Below are positions 45,401 to 57,829 of a stretch of DNA of 64,000 bases, in pieces. A program made the position numbers and the translations under genes. Source of the stretch: Epiperipatus broadwayi (lineage: Eukaryota > Onychophora > Udeonychophora > Euonychophora > Peripatidae); the NCBI GenBank assembly GCA_028023455.1, contig JAQFVV010012405.1:4636953-4700952 (forward strand), written 5' to 3'. The notes under the pieces are model-generated. The model did no database searches. It saw only the letters and a list, made by a program, of their open reading frames with translations, and had not been told where the DNA came from. How positions within the stretch are numbered: the first letter of the stretch is position 1; the number at the start of each line of letters is the position of its first letter.

Positions 45401-48400
45401 TTATTTTCTGACTAGTTTAGCTTTATGCTTTTAATATTCCTTTAATACAATTTTCCAAATTGACTTATATAACTTTTTTCAAATATAGACTTTGGTATGC
45501 AATCGATATTCAGTATTCTCTACCATCTTTAGTTGATCAAGACACTAACAACATTATTTTGTAAATATTTGGTATGGATATTTAATTAATCACGTTCTTT
45601 GTTTCTAAATAAAACTTTTTTTATTATGATCTATCCTTGTACAAACTAGCAAAACAAAGCACTGGATATCTCATTCCATATCTCAAGTTTAAAAGTGCAT
45701 ATTATGTAACAAAAAGGATTAAAATATTTGTGGGCATGAACAGATTTATAATTAGGCCGCTTAGCCTAAGGCAAAAGAATTGAACTAAATATATCTAGTA
45801 AAATAAATTGTTAAACCAATTATTTATAAAAATGATTCATGGTAGATTTTGATATTACTATATATAGTATAATGATATAGTAATAAAAATAATCTTAAAA
45901 ATATACAATCTTCCATTAGTCATTTTCAAATTATTATATAATAGTATATAAAAATAAATTTACATATTTGCCAAAATAATTAGCTTTTCATTTGTACACT
46001 TTTTAGTAGCGTAAAGAAAAAAAACAAGGAATTGACTTTAATTATAGGCCATATTTGTTTCAAATAATTTATAAGAACCTTGAAATTTTTAACTATTTAT
46101 TTTAATACGAAATTTTTTTTTTACTTAATGAACGAAAGAATTACATTTTAAATTAAATAAAAATGGAAACGTTTTGTTTTTAACAAGATTCAGAAAAATC
46201 GCAGAAACGCCCATTGAACGTAAACAGAAAATTAAATATTTAGTATAAATACTTTTTTTTTCCTAAGAAAATATTAAATAAATTTGAAAAAAAAATTTTG
46301 AATATAAAAGAATATTAACCACTAAACATATATACGTAGACATTTTTTTAGTGATAGGAAAAATAAGATTGGCTCAAAAAGGTATAATGCCACCAACCAC
46401 ATAACTTATATAAGTATATGCAGACACATTTAGCAACAAAACAATATGGCAAAATTATGTATTATAATCTGTATCAAAAAAAATCTAGTATAATTTCAAT
46501 GCATTATGATCCATTTATTTATGGCCAGTAGTCTATCAGATTGCAATTTTAAATAACGACATTTAAAAATATAAAGACAAACAACATGCCTTAATTACAG
46601 TATGCCAATTAAACCATCACAAATAAGGGGTTACACACATCCACATTCAAAATCACCTAAGTCTCACAAATCGGTAGGACTACCAGCTTTCTTATTTAGG
46701 AATCATTACTTATGTAAGTTCAAGGCTGACAGAAAAAAACAGCATAACTTGTTATATTAAAGACTTAATAAAAGTGGGATACAACTACAGTGTTATAGCC
46801 AATAGGATTGAGTTTTTCTATAGAAAGTAAACCCAGGAGCATACCAATGAAGACAAACCACATATAAGTTTACCTTATATTCCCAAAGTGGCCAAACATT
46901 TATTTATTTATTAAAAACTTATCTAAGGAATTTAAAATAGTCTTCAGAACTCTACCAAACACAAATATAATGATCAACAACCCAAAGGACAAAATAGAGC
47001 CAGACCAAGCCCCTCAAGTTGTATGTAAGATTACCTGTCCAAACTGGCAGTAAGGCAACATATAATGAAACTCGTGCCACAGTAAGCAATAGAGTAGCAC
47101 AACACATATATGTACAATAGAATGGAAACAAAAATGAAGGCAATTCAATATTTAATCATAAATTTGAACCTTCTAGCACAAAATTGTTTGCAAAGAAAGA
47201 AATGACACCAATCACAAAGGGATGCCTGATTTACAATACCTAGAAAATGGATAGGGTAATGATTTACATAAATTTGCATTCATTATGTTTAATACATAAT
47301 AATGACTATGAATATGGAGTAAACAAGCTTTGAAAGCACTAAACTAAACTTTGTTATTTGTGAAAAATTTTATTAACTTCACCTATATACATTTAAAGTG
47401 TATTATTCTATTACAGTATTTTTAATCTTGCATATTTTTATGGCAGATGTTCAATTTGTTATAGATTGAATAGTGAAATTTCATCTAAACTCCAGGAATA
47501 TAAAGTATACCTGTATTTAAATAATGCACATATAGTAGATTTTAGCAAAATAAATGCTAACAAATATTTACAAAAATATATGAGGAAAAGAAATATTTAT
47601 TTATAAAATATTACCTACTATTTTAAATATCTATTTAAATTAAAGCCAACAATATGCTAATAGAATATTTAAAATTAATCATTAACTTTATAGATTGCCA
47701 TGCCAAATAATATGGTGCTTGTTTTTGTTTGTGGTGGCACTGATATAAGTTAACAACAGTACTGTTAAATCCGCTTTTAATTGGGTTTATTTGAATCCAA
47801 TGTTTGTTGTTTCTGAATCGTAATTATCATGGTAAGATTTTTGTATAGAACTGATAGAAAACTTGATAAGTGTACAATGTACAATATCTAATATCTTCTG
47901 TATCTTTTCTTACATGGCAATATTACATTTGTATTCTTCCAATCATGTTACATTTTTTATTATTTAGACATTTAACATATATTTTATTTGTTTATCTGCT
48001 TTTTTAAAAAAACATCAATAATTTTATCATTTATTAAAGGTTTTTTGACTTTTTGTAGATTTAATAACATGACTCACTTTTTAATTTAAAAATCCTTAAT
48101 AAATCAGAAGTCATAATAATTGTAATGTTTTTAATGTTTTTGTTGTTCTTTCTTAATATATAATATTTGTAAAACTTCCACAAAATTTATAGTATTATTA
48201 CTCTTTTTAATAATAGTTCCATGTTTTGTTTTTCTTGAAATAGCTTCTTTTATTAATACTAAGATTCTATATTATCTTTAGACATATTGTTCTTTACCAC
48301 AGATAAAAATTAAACTTGATTCAGAGTTAGCCGATACATATAATGCTGGGCATTATTAACTCTTTTTCCTACCAAACTTTAAATATATATTTTGATTCTT

Positions 48401-48908
48401 TTTAATGGATCACTTAAAAATATTTTTATATTCCTTCTTTTTTCATTATCAGTTAGTTACTTTTTACCAATCTCACTTAAATTTGAATCAGCTTCAAAGT
48501 CCGTTAGTATTTTAAAACATTTACCAAAATTTTAATTTAAATTTATTCTTTAATCATCTCAACTGATATTTATTATGATTTAAATATTATTATTTGCTGA
48601 TAATTTGATAATTTTTATTACTTTGACATCTTTTATGGTCATTTCACTGCAATATATTAAGAATCAATCCCAAAAATGTTTTTTAACATATTTATCAAAG
48701 TTATAATTATAAAAAGTATTAATACTGATATCATAATATGAATGTTATCAGCATAAACCCCATGCTTACATCAAACTAATAGAATAAGTAATCCATTGAC
48801 AGAACAACACTACAATAACGCAGAAAACAAATCAAAATAACGTCCATGCCATTTTGTATAAACACATCAAATAAGATATTACACTTCTTTACTTGCATAA
48901 AATATAAA
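45401..48908. other. Long AT-rich stretch without recognised feature
   Basis: Over 3.5 kb holds no repeat pair, RNA or credible coding sequence that I can support. Short 5- to 12-base A or T runs are common. Confidence 0.5.
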
Positions 48909-48910
48909 TA

Positions 48911-49500
48911 TAGGAAATTTGAACTCAGACTTTTAAGCAACCTTCAACAATCAACACTATCTCATACTACTGATACACATGACCACATGACCACACACAT
49001 GTAGAAAAGATAAACAATCACCAATATACATATTTCATGCTGAGCCAGCACTCATCAGTTGGTCCAGATTATCTCTCACACATATACATAATCAATGCTC
49101 AGTCTATATTAAGATAGAAAATCTTTATACTTTAATTGACATGCTTCCATATACTCCAGCCTCCAACTATTCAGCCATCCATACCCTGGAAAATCTGATA
49201 GTATGGGATTTGGATATTGTATCATCAGATTTTCAAGGATATGGATGACTGAAGAATTGAGGTAGATTGAAACCTGTCTATTAAAGTATAAAGATTTGCT
49301 ATCTTAATATAGACTAAATGTTGATTATATATGTGTGTAGGAGATAATAATCTGGACCAACTGATGAGTGCTTGTTCAGCACGAAATACGTATATTGGTA
49401 ATTGTTTATCTTTTCTACATGCGTGGTCATGTGTATCAGTAGTATGAGATAGTATGGATTGTTGAAGGTTGCCTGAAAGTCTGAGTTCAAATCCCATATA
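48911..49500. mobile_element. Long inverted repeat element LIR-3, most regular copy
   Basis: It begins tataggaaatttgaactcag and ends gtctgagttcaaatcccata. Paired inner segments include 'aacaatcaccaatatacata' with 'tatattggtaattgttta', 'gccagcactcatcagttggt' with 'accaactgatgagtgcttgt', 'gctcagtctatattaagata' with 'tatcttaatatagactaaa', and 'ctggaaaatctgat' with 'atcagattttcaag' at the apex near 49205. The arms are about 285 bp each and stay collinear throughout. Overlapping 124- and 75-codon frames on the minus strand run along an arm and are not shared as frames with LIR-1. Confidence 0.82.
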
Positions 49501-50640
49501 TTTACAATTAAGTTCCAGGCAAGAGAATGTCTGTATTTCAAATTTTACAGAAAATATATGTATATATAAGCAATTATAAACAAGCTTATTACTAATCAAT
49601 TATATCTGAAGTTTGACTGTTTAGGCCTTTTCAGTTAGCGGTAGCATGGATGTTTTTTATATGTGTGTGGATTTAAATTTTAAATCAGCGTAGTAAGATT
49701 TATAATATTAATTAGGTATAGATACCTAGATCAAAAGTAAAGATCCCACATCAAGCTGGTTAATCAAATAAGTAAGAAAGTGTGGACTAAATACAAAAAA
49801 ATTATAGTAATACAGTTATTGAATAATCTCTAGTCTAATAAATGACTAATAAAAATTATTACATACAGTAGTCTTTATCACTAAGAAAAAATCATATTTC
49901 TAAGACACTGAATTCTTGTTTACTTTTAATATATTTTGAATACAACCTATTCAATGTTTTTTAATCTTGATCTATAAATAATTTTGAATAATTCTGCTTT
50001 AAACAGGCGAAAGTTTGTTTTTAAATTTTGTTTGTTGTTAAATCTTTTTTTTTCTAAAATCATAAAGCTCTTTTAACATATATATTTATATTTATAAATC
50101 TACGAATACGATATTACATTTGAGGTTAGTATTAATGGGAATGAATAATTACAGCATTCTAAAAGTATGGTTATAATTTATAGAAAAATAATACATTTAT
50201 TATAATAGAAATATATATTTGGCTTATAGATATCAATACGAAATTTTATTTTATTTTATTTGAAAAATTAGTACTTAAGATGAAATAAATAAATGCAATA
50301 TTTTTTTAATTTAAAATATTTTCAGCTCTAGTTTGTGTACCTATGATCTAATGATGAAAATCAAAAATTTACACTTTCAATTGAATTTTTTTTTCTCTTT
50401 TTCTATTATTCGTAGTAAATTTATTCATAAGCTTTCGAAAACATTTTTCTTTAATTCATTTCAAAGGCATCTATAAAAATATTATATTCTCATCCGGAAA
50501 CTTGTTTCACGATTTTATTTTCATCTGTGAGAATTTAAGATTGTAACTACTTTCTACATCACATCATTTAACTATTAATAATTTTTTTTTTTAAAAAATC
50601 ATATACAAAAAAATATTCACTCCCTCTCTTAGTTTATTAA
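49501..50640. other. AT-rich sequence without recognised feature
   Basis: No feature is supported here. Confidence 0.5.
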
Positions 50641-50655
50641 AAATTGGGGGGTCAA

Positions 50656-50704
50656 TTTAACCCCCCCCCCCCCGTTTGTTGCGGGGGGGGTGGGGGGGGT
50701 AAAT
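50656..50704. repeat. C-tract/G-tract hairpin
   Basis: A run of 13 C is followed by gtttgttgc, eight G, T and eight G, flanked by tttaa on the left and gtaaa on the right. The C and G tracts can pair into a hairpin, and the G-rich side has two long G-runs. A further GGGGGG lies just upstream at 50646-50651. This is extreme GC content inside very AT-rich DNA. Confidence 0.85.
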
Positions 50705-51093
50705 AAGTTCTAATTTTGTCTATTTTTTTTTTTAGTTATTTTAAAATTTTCATTAATTAAAAAACATCTTGCCCCCAGTCATCGATTAACATGGATCTCT
50801 TTTTACCTATTCATTAATTAAAAAGTCCCTTCTACCCTATTACTCATTGGTTAATATATACAGATATAAAAGATACTTTTATCTTTGAGTAAAAAAAGTT
50901 ACTGTTTGGCCATTAGAGCAATTAACTCAGCCTAGGGGTGTTAATTTCAAATAGTGGTAACTTAACAACAACATTAATGGACATATTTCTCTAGATATTT
51001 CATGGAAATCTCTCACGTATTGCTTTGTTTATATATATTCTACTAATCCACAAGTGCATTATAAAAAAGCATCTCAAGAATAAAGAAAATTTA

Positions 51094-51199
51094 GTCAAGA
51101 GCTGTTAGCTGAGAGGTCAGCGCAGAGGCAAGCAGTTGGTTGCAGACGGTTGTTGCGGGTTCGCCTTCCGGCCGATGCTATGACATATGAGAAAAAAAA
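51094..51199 (+). mobile_element. tRNA-derived SINE with 17-18 bp TSD
   Basis: It starts gtcaagagctgttagctgag (A-box region), carries gcaagcagttggttgcagac and the B-box gcgggttcgccttccggcc, ends gatgctatgacatatgag and has an A-tail. The target duplication aagaataaagaaaattta (51076-51093) recurs as aagaataaagaaattta (51200-51216). This is direct evidence of retrotransposition by a LINE-type nicking mechanism. Confidence 0.92.
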
Positions 51200-51313
51200 A
51201 AGAATAAAGAAATTTAAGATCGTGCACATAGTATTATTTTCCTTGTTAAAATTCATTGCAAAATAAAAATCTTTTGACTTTATTTTATTATTTTTTAATC
51301 TATATGCATTTTT

Positions 51314-51411
51314 TTTTGTGTCATATCATCGGCCGGGACCCGCAACTCGGGCAACTGCCTGCAAGTGCAAGGCTGTCGCGCTGACCTCTCGTCCACCAAT
51401 GCAAGACAATA
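51314..51411 (-). mobile_element. tRNA-derived SINE, minus strand, with 13-bp TSD
   Basis: On the minus strand: cttgcattggtggacgagag, gtcagcgcgacagccttgca, a degenerate B-box 'gagttgcgggtcccggcc', then gatgatatgaca and a poly(A) run. The duplication tatatgcattttt lies at 51301-51313 and 51412-51424. It sits 115 bp from an oppositely oriented member of the same family, so the pair forms an inverted repeat. Confidence 0.9.
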
Positions 51412-51424
51412 TATATGCATTTTT

Positions 51425-52290
51425 CCCACATCATTTAAGCAATATTTTTTCGCATTCCACCATTGAGATATTGAAATTAGACTTAAAACAGCAATTATTA
51501 TCTCATAGCAACTGGATTTAACCCAGTCCTGTTTTAACTTTTCTTTTTGATCATTTATTTTTTTAATAATATAATATATATTTTTATCTATTTTACGCCT
51601 AGTCCCAACCACTATTGCATGAAAAAAAGTTCCTGCATCAAATTTTAACTAAATCCAAAACCAAAGACTGTTCTAAACAATCTACAATATGAATACTTAA
51701 AATGGCACGAGTCACAAAACAACTAAGCTTTATTTTTATATTTCAGAATTTACCTTACCGACCAGATAAGACTGGATGAGATACCAACTTAAGGACTAAT
51801 ATTGGATAACTAGGTCGGATGATTATGGATAACAAAAAATACCCCCTGCTTTGAAAATATATATTAAGTAGTACTATTTTAAAAGTCCATTTCAGATAAG
51901 AATGTTTTTTGATTGTAATATTACATCAAGATTATTTTCATAAGTTAAATAAGTTCAAATTGAAAATGAAACCTAAACAACATTTTATTAACAGAAGCAA
52001 ATCTATCAACATAGAGAGAGAAGAAAAACATGAAGTTAATGTGATGCAAAAACCTATATTTAAACAGTGAAAATCCAAGATAGGTTTTGATCAAAAATAG
52101 TCTAAATAGTAGAAGAATGAGAACACTTTTTTATTAATAAAGTCACATAAAATGTATTCCACCATATATATATATATATATATATATATTAATAATTCAT
52201 AACCAATAATATAATTAGCACATTACAAATTTATACAGTGGTGCTACATGCTGCAATGTATCAAAGTGCTTTACTTCCAATTATATGCTG
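51425..52290. other. AT-rich sequence with a (TA)n microsatellite
   Basis: A (TA)n tract occupies about 52164-52190. Nothing else is recognised. Confidence 0.55.
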
Positions 52291-52299
52291 TCCACAAAA

Positions 52300-52590
52300 A
52301 ATGTAAGAAAAAACTCTCCATAATGTAGTGCCACCTTGTGCTAACCAGAGTAATCAATGGATGCCAGAAGGCTTGTGCATAAAATCCCTATCTAGTGCCT
52401 ACTCATCCAATATCCCCAGACTAGTTTCTGGCTTGTGGTCTTCATCAGTGAGAAGCCTTAGATCTGAGAGCACTGCACCTAGATCTTAGGATCTAATGCA
52501 ACCCTCCAGCAGCCATCTTTTAACTCTACTTTACTAGCAGTTATGTGCTACCATGAGATGGTGATCATGTGAGTCTATATTAGGTACAAA
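52300..52590. repeat. R1 dispersed repeat, near full length
   Basis: It runs from 'aaaaaactctccataatgta' through 'ccagagtaatcaatggatgc', 'ccccagactagtttctggct' and 'gcacctagatcttaggatct' to 'gagatggtgatcatgtga'. It aligns with 17056-17397 with few gaps and is in the same orientation as all other copies in the window. Confidence 0.8.
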
Positions 52591-54005
52591 ATGGTGTCAC
52601 TCTTTTTTTTTTAATTTTGGACTGTTCTTACTAAAGCCAATACACAATTTAGAATTAAGTGATCTCATTAATCCATCTTTTTCTTTGGGATACCACATGC
52701 ATTTTTATTCTTCCAAAAATTTGATATAAAACAATGCAGATTAAAATAAATAATTGAATGGTTTATTGCTCAGGGAAAATTTGAGTACTGACAGTGACTT
52801 AAATTTGGAGCCATGATCCATGGACATTATGCTGCAAATTCTATTCTTTGACCAATATACTAAATCATGCAAGGCTTAAAACATTAATTGATAAGTTTTG
52901 AATTAAGCCATTTTTTACTGACTATAATTAAAATAGATATAGACATAAATTTTTCTCACATGGTTCACAGCAAGCAATAAAAAACAATGCTATTTAAATT
53001 ACATTTAATGACTTTAAAAAGATCAATAAATAAATGTGATGTGATGCACTGTGACTTTTTTTGGAGTCAGAAATATCTCAGCCACTATGCCCAAAGAAAC
53101 CTGTTAACCACTTCGCCTTCCCTTTCAATTCACCACCCTAAGTTTTTCCCATATTCTTCTCTATCCTGCTCTATTCCATTTTCACAACAAAATCTTTGTC
53201 AACTACATGGCACCTTATCTTTTCCCAAATCCAGTATAAAAACAAAGAACCCATTTTTTTGTATAATCACTTTGTTTATATTTATTCTTCCACAACCCTT
53301 TCTGCTTTCAAGCATTTACATTCAATTAATAGGTGCCTTTCTTATAAAACTTGAAAACTAAATTGCTCACATTTTTTCATTTATATGTATGTATATTCCC
53401 TTGTTCCTAGAGATCCTGTTCGAGCCTATAATCATAAATTAATATATTTAAGCTCTTTTTACTCTCCATACTAGTTCTCCATTTCTCCAACTCCTTATCT
53501 CATCCTTGCCACTATAACAATTATTCTAATGCACTCATCCCACCCTTTCTATTATTATACCGACAAATTCTTTATCCAAATCTTCTGCATAATGTACTAT
53601 CTTTCTCATTCATCTTGTTGCCTGCACTTTACTCATAACCCAATTAAATCAGTAAACTACAAAACAGTCCAGTAGTCTATGGACATTTGAAAAAGTATAT
53701 TACAATTATGAATGACCAAATCACGGTATTTTTAATCATTTGAACTATTCTTTGTTTGCTTTTTATATTAAAGAAGTTGTGAAGGTAATAGATGTCACTA
53801 TTATATAAAGAATAAACCTGCTGAATCACTGTCAAAAAAAAATGCAAAAACATTCAAAAATTAATAGTATGTCATTGCAGTCAGTTATAGTATTCTGTCT
53901 GCAGAGCTATTAATAAAGTGCATAGGTTGACAGTTTTATATCCTATCTTGGAATTTTTTGTTCCAATTGAAACTATTGATATGCAACTATCTATTACAAA
54001 TAAAT
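52591..54005. other. AT-rich stretch; pyrimidine-rich zone at 53.1-53.6 kb
   Basis: A 124-codon plus-strand frame at 52987-53361 is rich in S, F, P and I from the pyrimidine-rich composition and has no recognised motif. On the minus strand near 53090-53115 a short A-box-like gcgaagtggttaacagg occurs without a B-box. Confidence 0.4.
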
Positions 54006-54009
54006 TTAA

Positions 54010-54145
54010 TTAGAGAAGGGATTTGAACTTACGTTCAAGTTCACTTCACTTATTCACTTTTTATACAACCGATACACTGAAGAGAGCTTGAAAGTCTGAG
54101 TTCAATTCCCTCTGCTTACATTAAGTTCAATATAGACAACAAAGT
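54010..54145. repeat. LIR-derived fragment, arms only
   Basis: The left 'gaagggatttgaacttacgt' and the right 'gaaagtctgagttcaattcc' followed by 'acattaagttcaatatagac' match the two ends of the LIR family, but only about 75 bases lie between them. It looks like an LIR reduced to its termini. Confidence 0.6.
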
Positions 54146-55890
54146 TTTTTTAAATATTAAAAATAAATGTATACAAAATATGATTATGTGTTTAAGTATA
54201 TACATAGTATAATTTAGTTTTTTTTTAAAAGAAAATTAGCTAATAAAACTGAAATTATAAATGCTTTTCATTTTCATTATTTACTATTATGGATATAATT
54301 AAAAAGTTTATGTTTCGATTTTCTCATATATACTACATATATCTGTCCAGTCAACAGATTTTGTTTTATAAAACATTTTTTTTACTTATTTTAATGTTAT
54401 CAGTTCTTTATATTTTAGAGAGAAAAACACTTTGGTACATTTATTACAATTTTTTAAAATGTTCAACTCAATCAGAAATTCATTCTATGGAGTTTCATTA
54501 ACAGCATCATATTAGATATCATATTTTGTTTTAATAACATCTAAAGAGTTTGTTTTATGAACTGTATTCAATCACTTAATGTTTCTTCTTCATTTGTAAC
54601 ATGTATATTATATATATGCATATTTAATTTACAGTGCAATATTGATATTTTCCGATTTGTGATATATAAAAATGTATTAATATCTTATTCTATTTTGCAA
54701 AAATATTATTTAAGTAATTTATATCATTTTTATATCAACAGTCTTACGAGAAAATAATAATAAAATGGTTTAATGCATGGATGTTCATATGAATCAAGTT
54801 CGAGGACCGGAAGTAATAGCTGAATTAACATTTGTATACCTTGAGCAATAATAAAATTAATCGCTGGAAATATCAAAGTTACACCTGTGATTTATGGATC
54901 ATAAGCTTTACAGAACAACATTGTTCAAGAATTCAGGAACACGAAAATGTGAGTTACACTGTGATTTGCAGACTATGAATGAGCTCTATATTACCACTGC
55001 ACCAAATCATTCAGGGTGTGATCAAGTAATAATAAGATTTTTTTCAAGAAATAAAATCTGTTTTTAATCTAGTGGCAATAATTACTAATTAAATGTGACT
55101 CATATTTGTGCATTTTAATTAATATTTAAAGCTACAAGACAGTGAGATTTAAATTAATAATAAACATGAATTTTACCATAGTTTTTTTTACAGAACACTA
55201 TAGTGCTAAAATTGCATTTAAAAAATCAATTTGCTGATGGTGCATTATAATAATTATGAGATCTTTAATAAAAAATTTTAATCTTACAAATAGTTCAATC
55301 TGAATGGAGAGTCTTCAGAAACAGCGTTAGTAAAGCAGACAAATATTTTAAATAACGCAAAATTTATAATATGAAATAAGAAAGTTATATTAATCCATAA
55401 TAATAATTACTAATATGATGAAAACAGAAAATCTGCTTGACAGTCATTAATTACTGATTAGCAAGCCAGTATATAGTTGTGAGTTATAAATACAAAACAT
55501 TCACTATCTAAGAGGGTAGAATAACAACTAAATGCTTTAATTGGTTGCAAGAATTTAGGGAGTAAATAAAAAATCCCGTTACACTCTTAAATTTAAACAA
55601 AAAAGTGGAATGTTTGAAAAGAATAAATATTACAATCATTGATATAGTTTATAATACAAATCTAATCAACTGAACCGGGGAATAAGTTTCGATGTATTTA
55701 ACACGTTTGAATGCATATATTTAATAATTGAAGGCACTTCCGTAATAATTAGTTAGTTTATCTGAATACTGAACTCTTGCCTTAAATTTATTCATCATTA
55801 AAATGAATAACCATTCTTAGTAAAATATATACTGTATAAATAAACATCTTAAATCTTCAGCACCAAATACTAATGCCTTCTCCATTATTT
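54146..55890. other. AT-rich sequence without recognised feature
   Basis: No feature is supported. Open frames at 54289-54501 and 54557-54757 have low-complexity F/Y/I-rich content. Confidence 0.5.
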
Positions 55891-55894
55891 CTTT

Positions 55895-57760
55895 AGGTGC
55901 CGTCATACTGTCAAAAATGACTTTAAATAGCAATCGATGTCAATCTTTGCTTTTATAACTATTCAATTTTCAAGATTACCACTCTATTTTCTATTTTTCT
56001 CCATCTCTTATCCACTCTTTCAATATATTTTTCATAATTTTCTTTATCACTAAATATTATCTTCCACGTAATCACTTTATAAGTCTTTACTTTATCAACA
56101 ATTTTTTTGTGTGCATCCATATACTTATATAGATGTTGGTCTGTGTACTTATATCACATACAATTCCATTTATATTTTAATTACATTGTACTTTCATTTT
56201 CAAAATCTATTGCATTTCCCAGTTTACCTTATATATGAATAGGTAAATATTTTATATTAAATTTAATCCACACCTGAAGATCTTTTCAAATTTAATCTAG
56301 TTTTTCTAATCCATAACTATTTTTTTAGATTAATCCAACAAATTTCCCTATCTCGTTCATCTATCTTATATGTAATCTCTTTGTAAATTCTCTAAAAAAA
56401 ATTGAATTAAAATTCTTAATTGTCTGCTTATAATTATCTTGTCTGCTGTTCAGCCACATAAACACCTATTTGTTCTGCCATTCATATACTTTGTGTTTAA
56501 TCTTTTTTCTCTCTGTTTACACCTTTTAATATTTCTTTGAATGGCTGTTCTGATACTGCTCAAGTCTCAGATTTATTTATGAAAATACAAGCAAATGTCA
56601 AAAAGTCTCCACATCCATATCTGATCCTATAATTATTGCCATTCACCAAATGCCAATATGCTGATAATCTGATCAAGTTGTTAGCTTCTAATTCATTACC
56701 TTCAATCTTTATTGTCTCCTTTTGTGAAAAGCAATTGAACAATACATTAGACTTTTTAAAAATTATCTTTACTCCTATTTTTTGCTTTCATCTGATAATT
56801 CTTGGAACATTCCCTGAAGCATTATATCACAAACAACCACATCTACAAAATCTAGATGACTTTAAAAAGATCCATTAATTTTAACTCATTTAGCTTCCAT
56901 TTTTAACCCAAAAAATACTTCCTATAAAGTTGAAGATAATAAGGATTTCTCTGTTGTATGCTAATATTCTAACACATTTTTTATTATCTTCCACATTCAC
57001 ATCACAAAAAATCTCTTATTTTTCAAACTTCAGATTTATACAGGACTACATATTTAAAAAAATCCAAGCCTCTTAAATCTAAGCTTTGATGCAACACAAA
57101 GTAATCTTCTATTCATATTTAAAACCTATTAGCATTTTCAAATTGCCTTTTCCTCTATTATCTTTGCCTTTATTATCAGACAACTCAACTGTACAGATAA
57201 TTGCTAACCTTAATTTTTATCTTCACTTTGCATTCAAAGATTTTTTAGTCAACCATGACTCACTGACTAATGGGCTACCCTTACTTTAATGCAAATTATG
57301 GTCAATTTAAAAAAATCAAACAAAATAATAAAATACAATTTAATTGGTGCATAATGTATCTATTTCATATATCCTAGTGATTCTCTTAACTACAATTTTA
57401 TTTAAATATTAGTCATAGGATGTATTCATTTTCACTATTTTTTATTACTGGCTTTAACAATATGTCTTCTGTTTCCAATTATCATGCTCTATTGTCACTT
57501 CATAAGTCCACCTACAATTTTTTTTTCTTCCTAATTTCTCTACATTTATTTCTAACTTCATTTAGGGGATGTCTTTTTTTGTTTCCAATGGTATTGTTTA
57601 ATACTCATTTTGGAATATTTTGGAATTATTCTCTGTTCATGTTTATACCATTCTAAATATTCTATTTTGATTTTATTTTCTGTACAATGTGCAATTTCTA
57701 TTAAATCTTTTACCAATCTCTTCACTTTTTTGCACATCATCAGTAATTGGCCTTTTCTTT
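55895..57760 (-). mobile_element. Heavily decayed LINE, minus strand
   Basis: Minus-strand translation around 56745-56620 gives FSQKETIKIEGNELEANN followed by LSAYWHLVNGN. This resembles the conserved stretch after the RT catalytic core (KTK.MVF....I.I.G..LE.V..F.YLG). Further down, near 56090-55990, ITWKIIFSDKENYEKYIERV appears. Upstream (57.7-57.4 kb) minus-strand readings such as RRWTYEVTIEH could belong to the endonuclease, but this is weak. I infer an old LINE related to LINE-B. Its exact limits cannot be seen. Confidence 0.45.
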
Positions 57761-57829
57761 TAACTATCAGATTTCACTTTATATATAGTAAGATTTTATT
57801 ATTATGTCTTATATTCATCATTTACTGAT

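Noticed and set aside
49225-49599. 124-codon minus-strand open frame
   Set aside because: It runs along one arm of LIR-3, and the frame is not conserved in LIR-1 or LIR-2.
52987-53361. 124-codon plus-strand open frame
   Set aside because: Its S/F/P/I-rich content follows from a pyrimidine-rich stretch and I recognise no motif.
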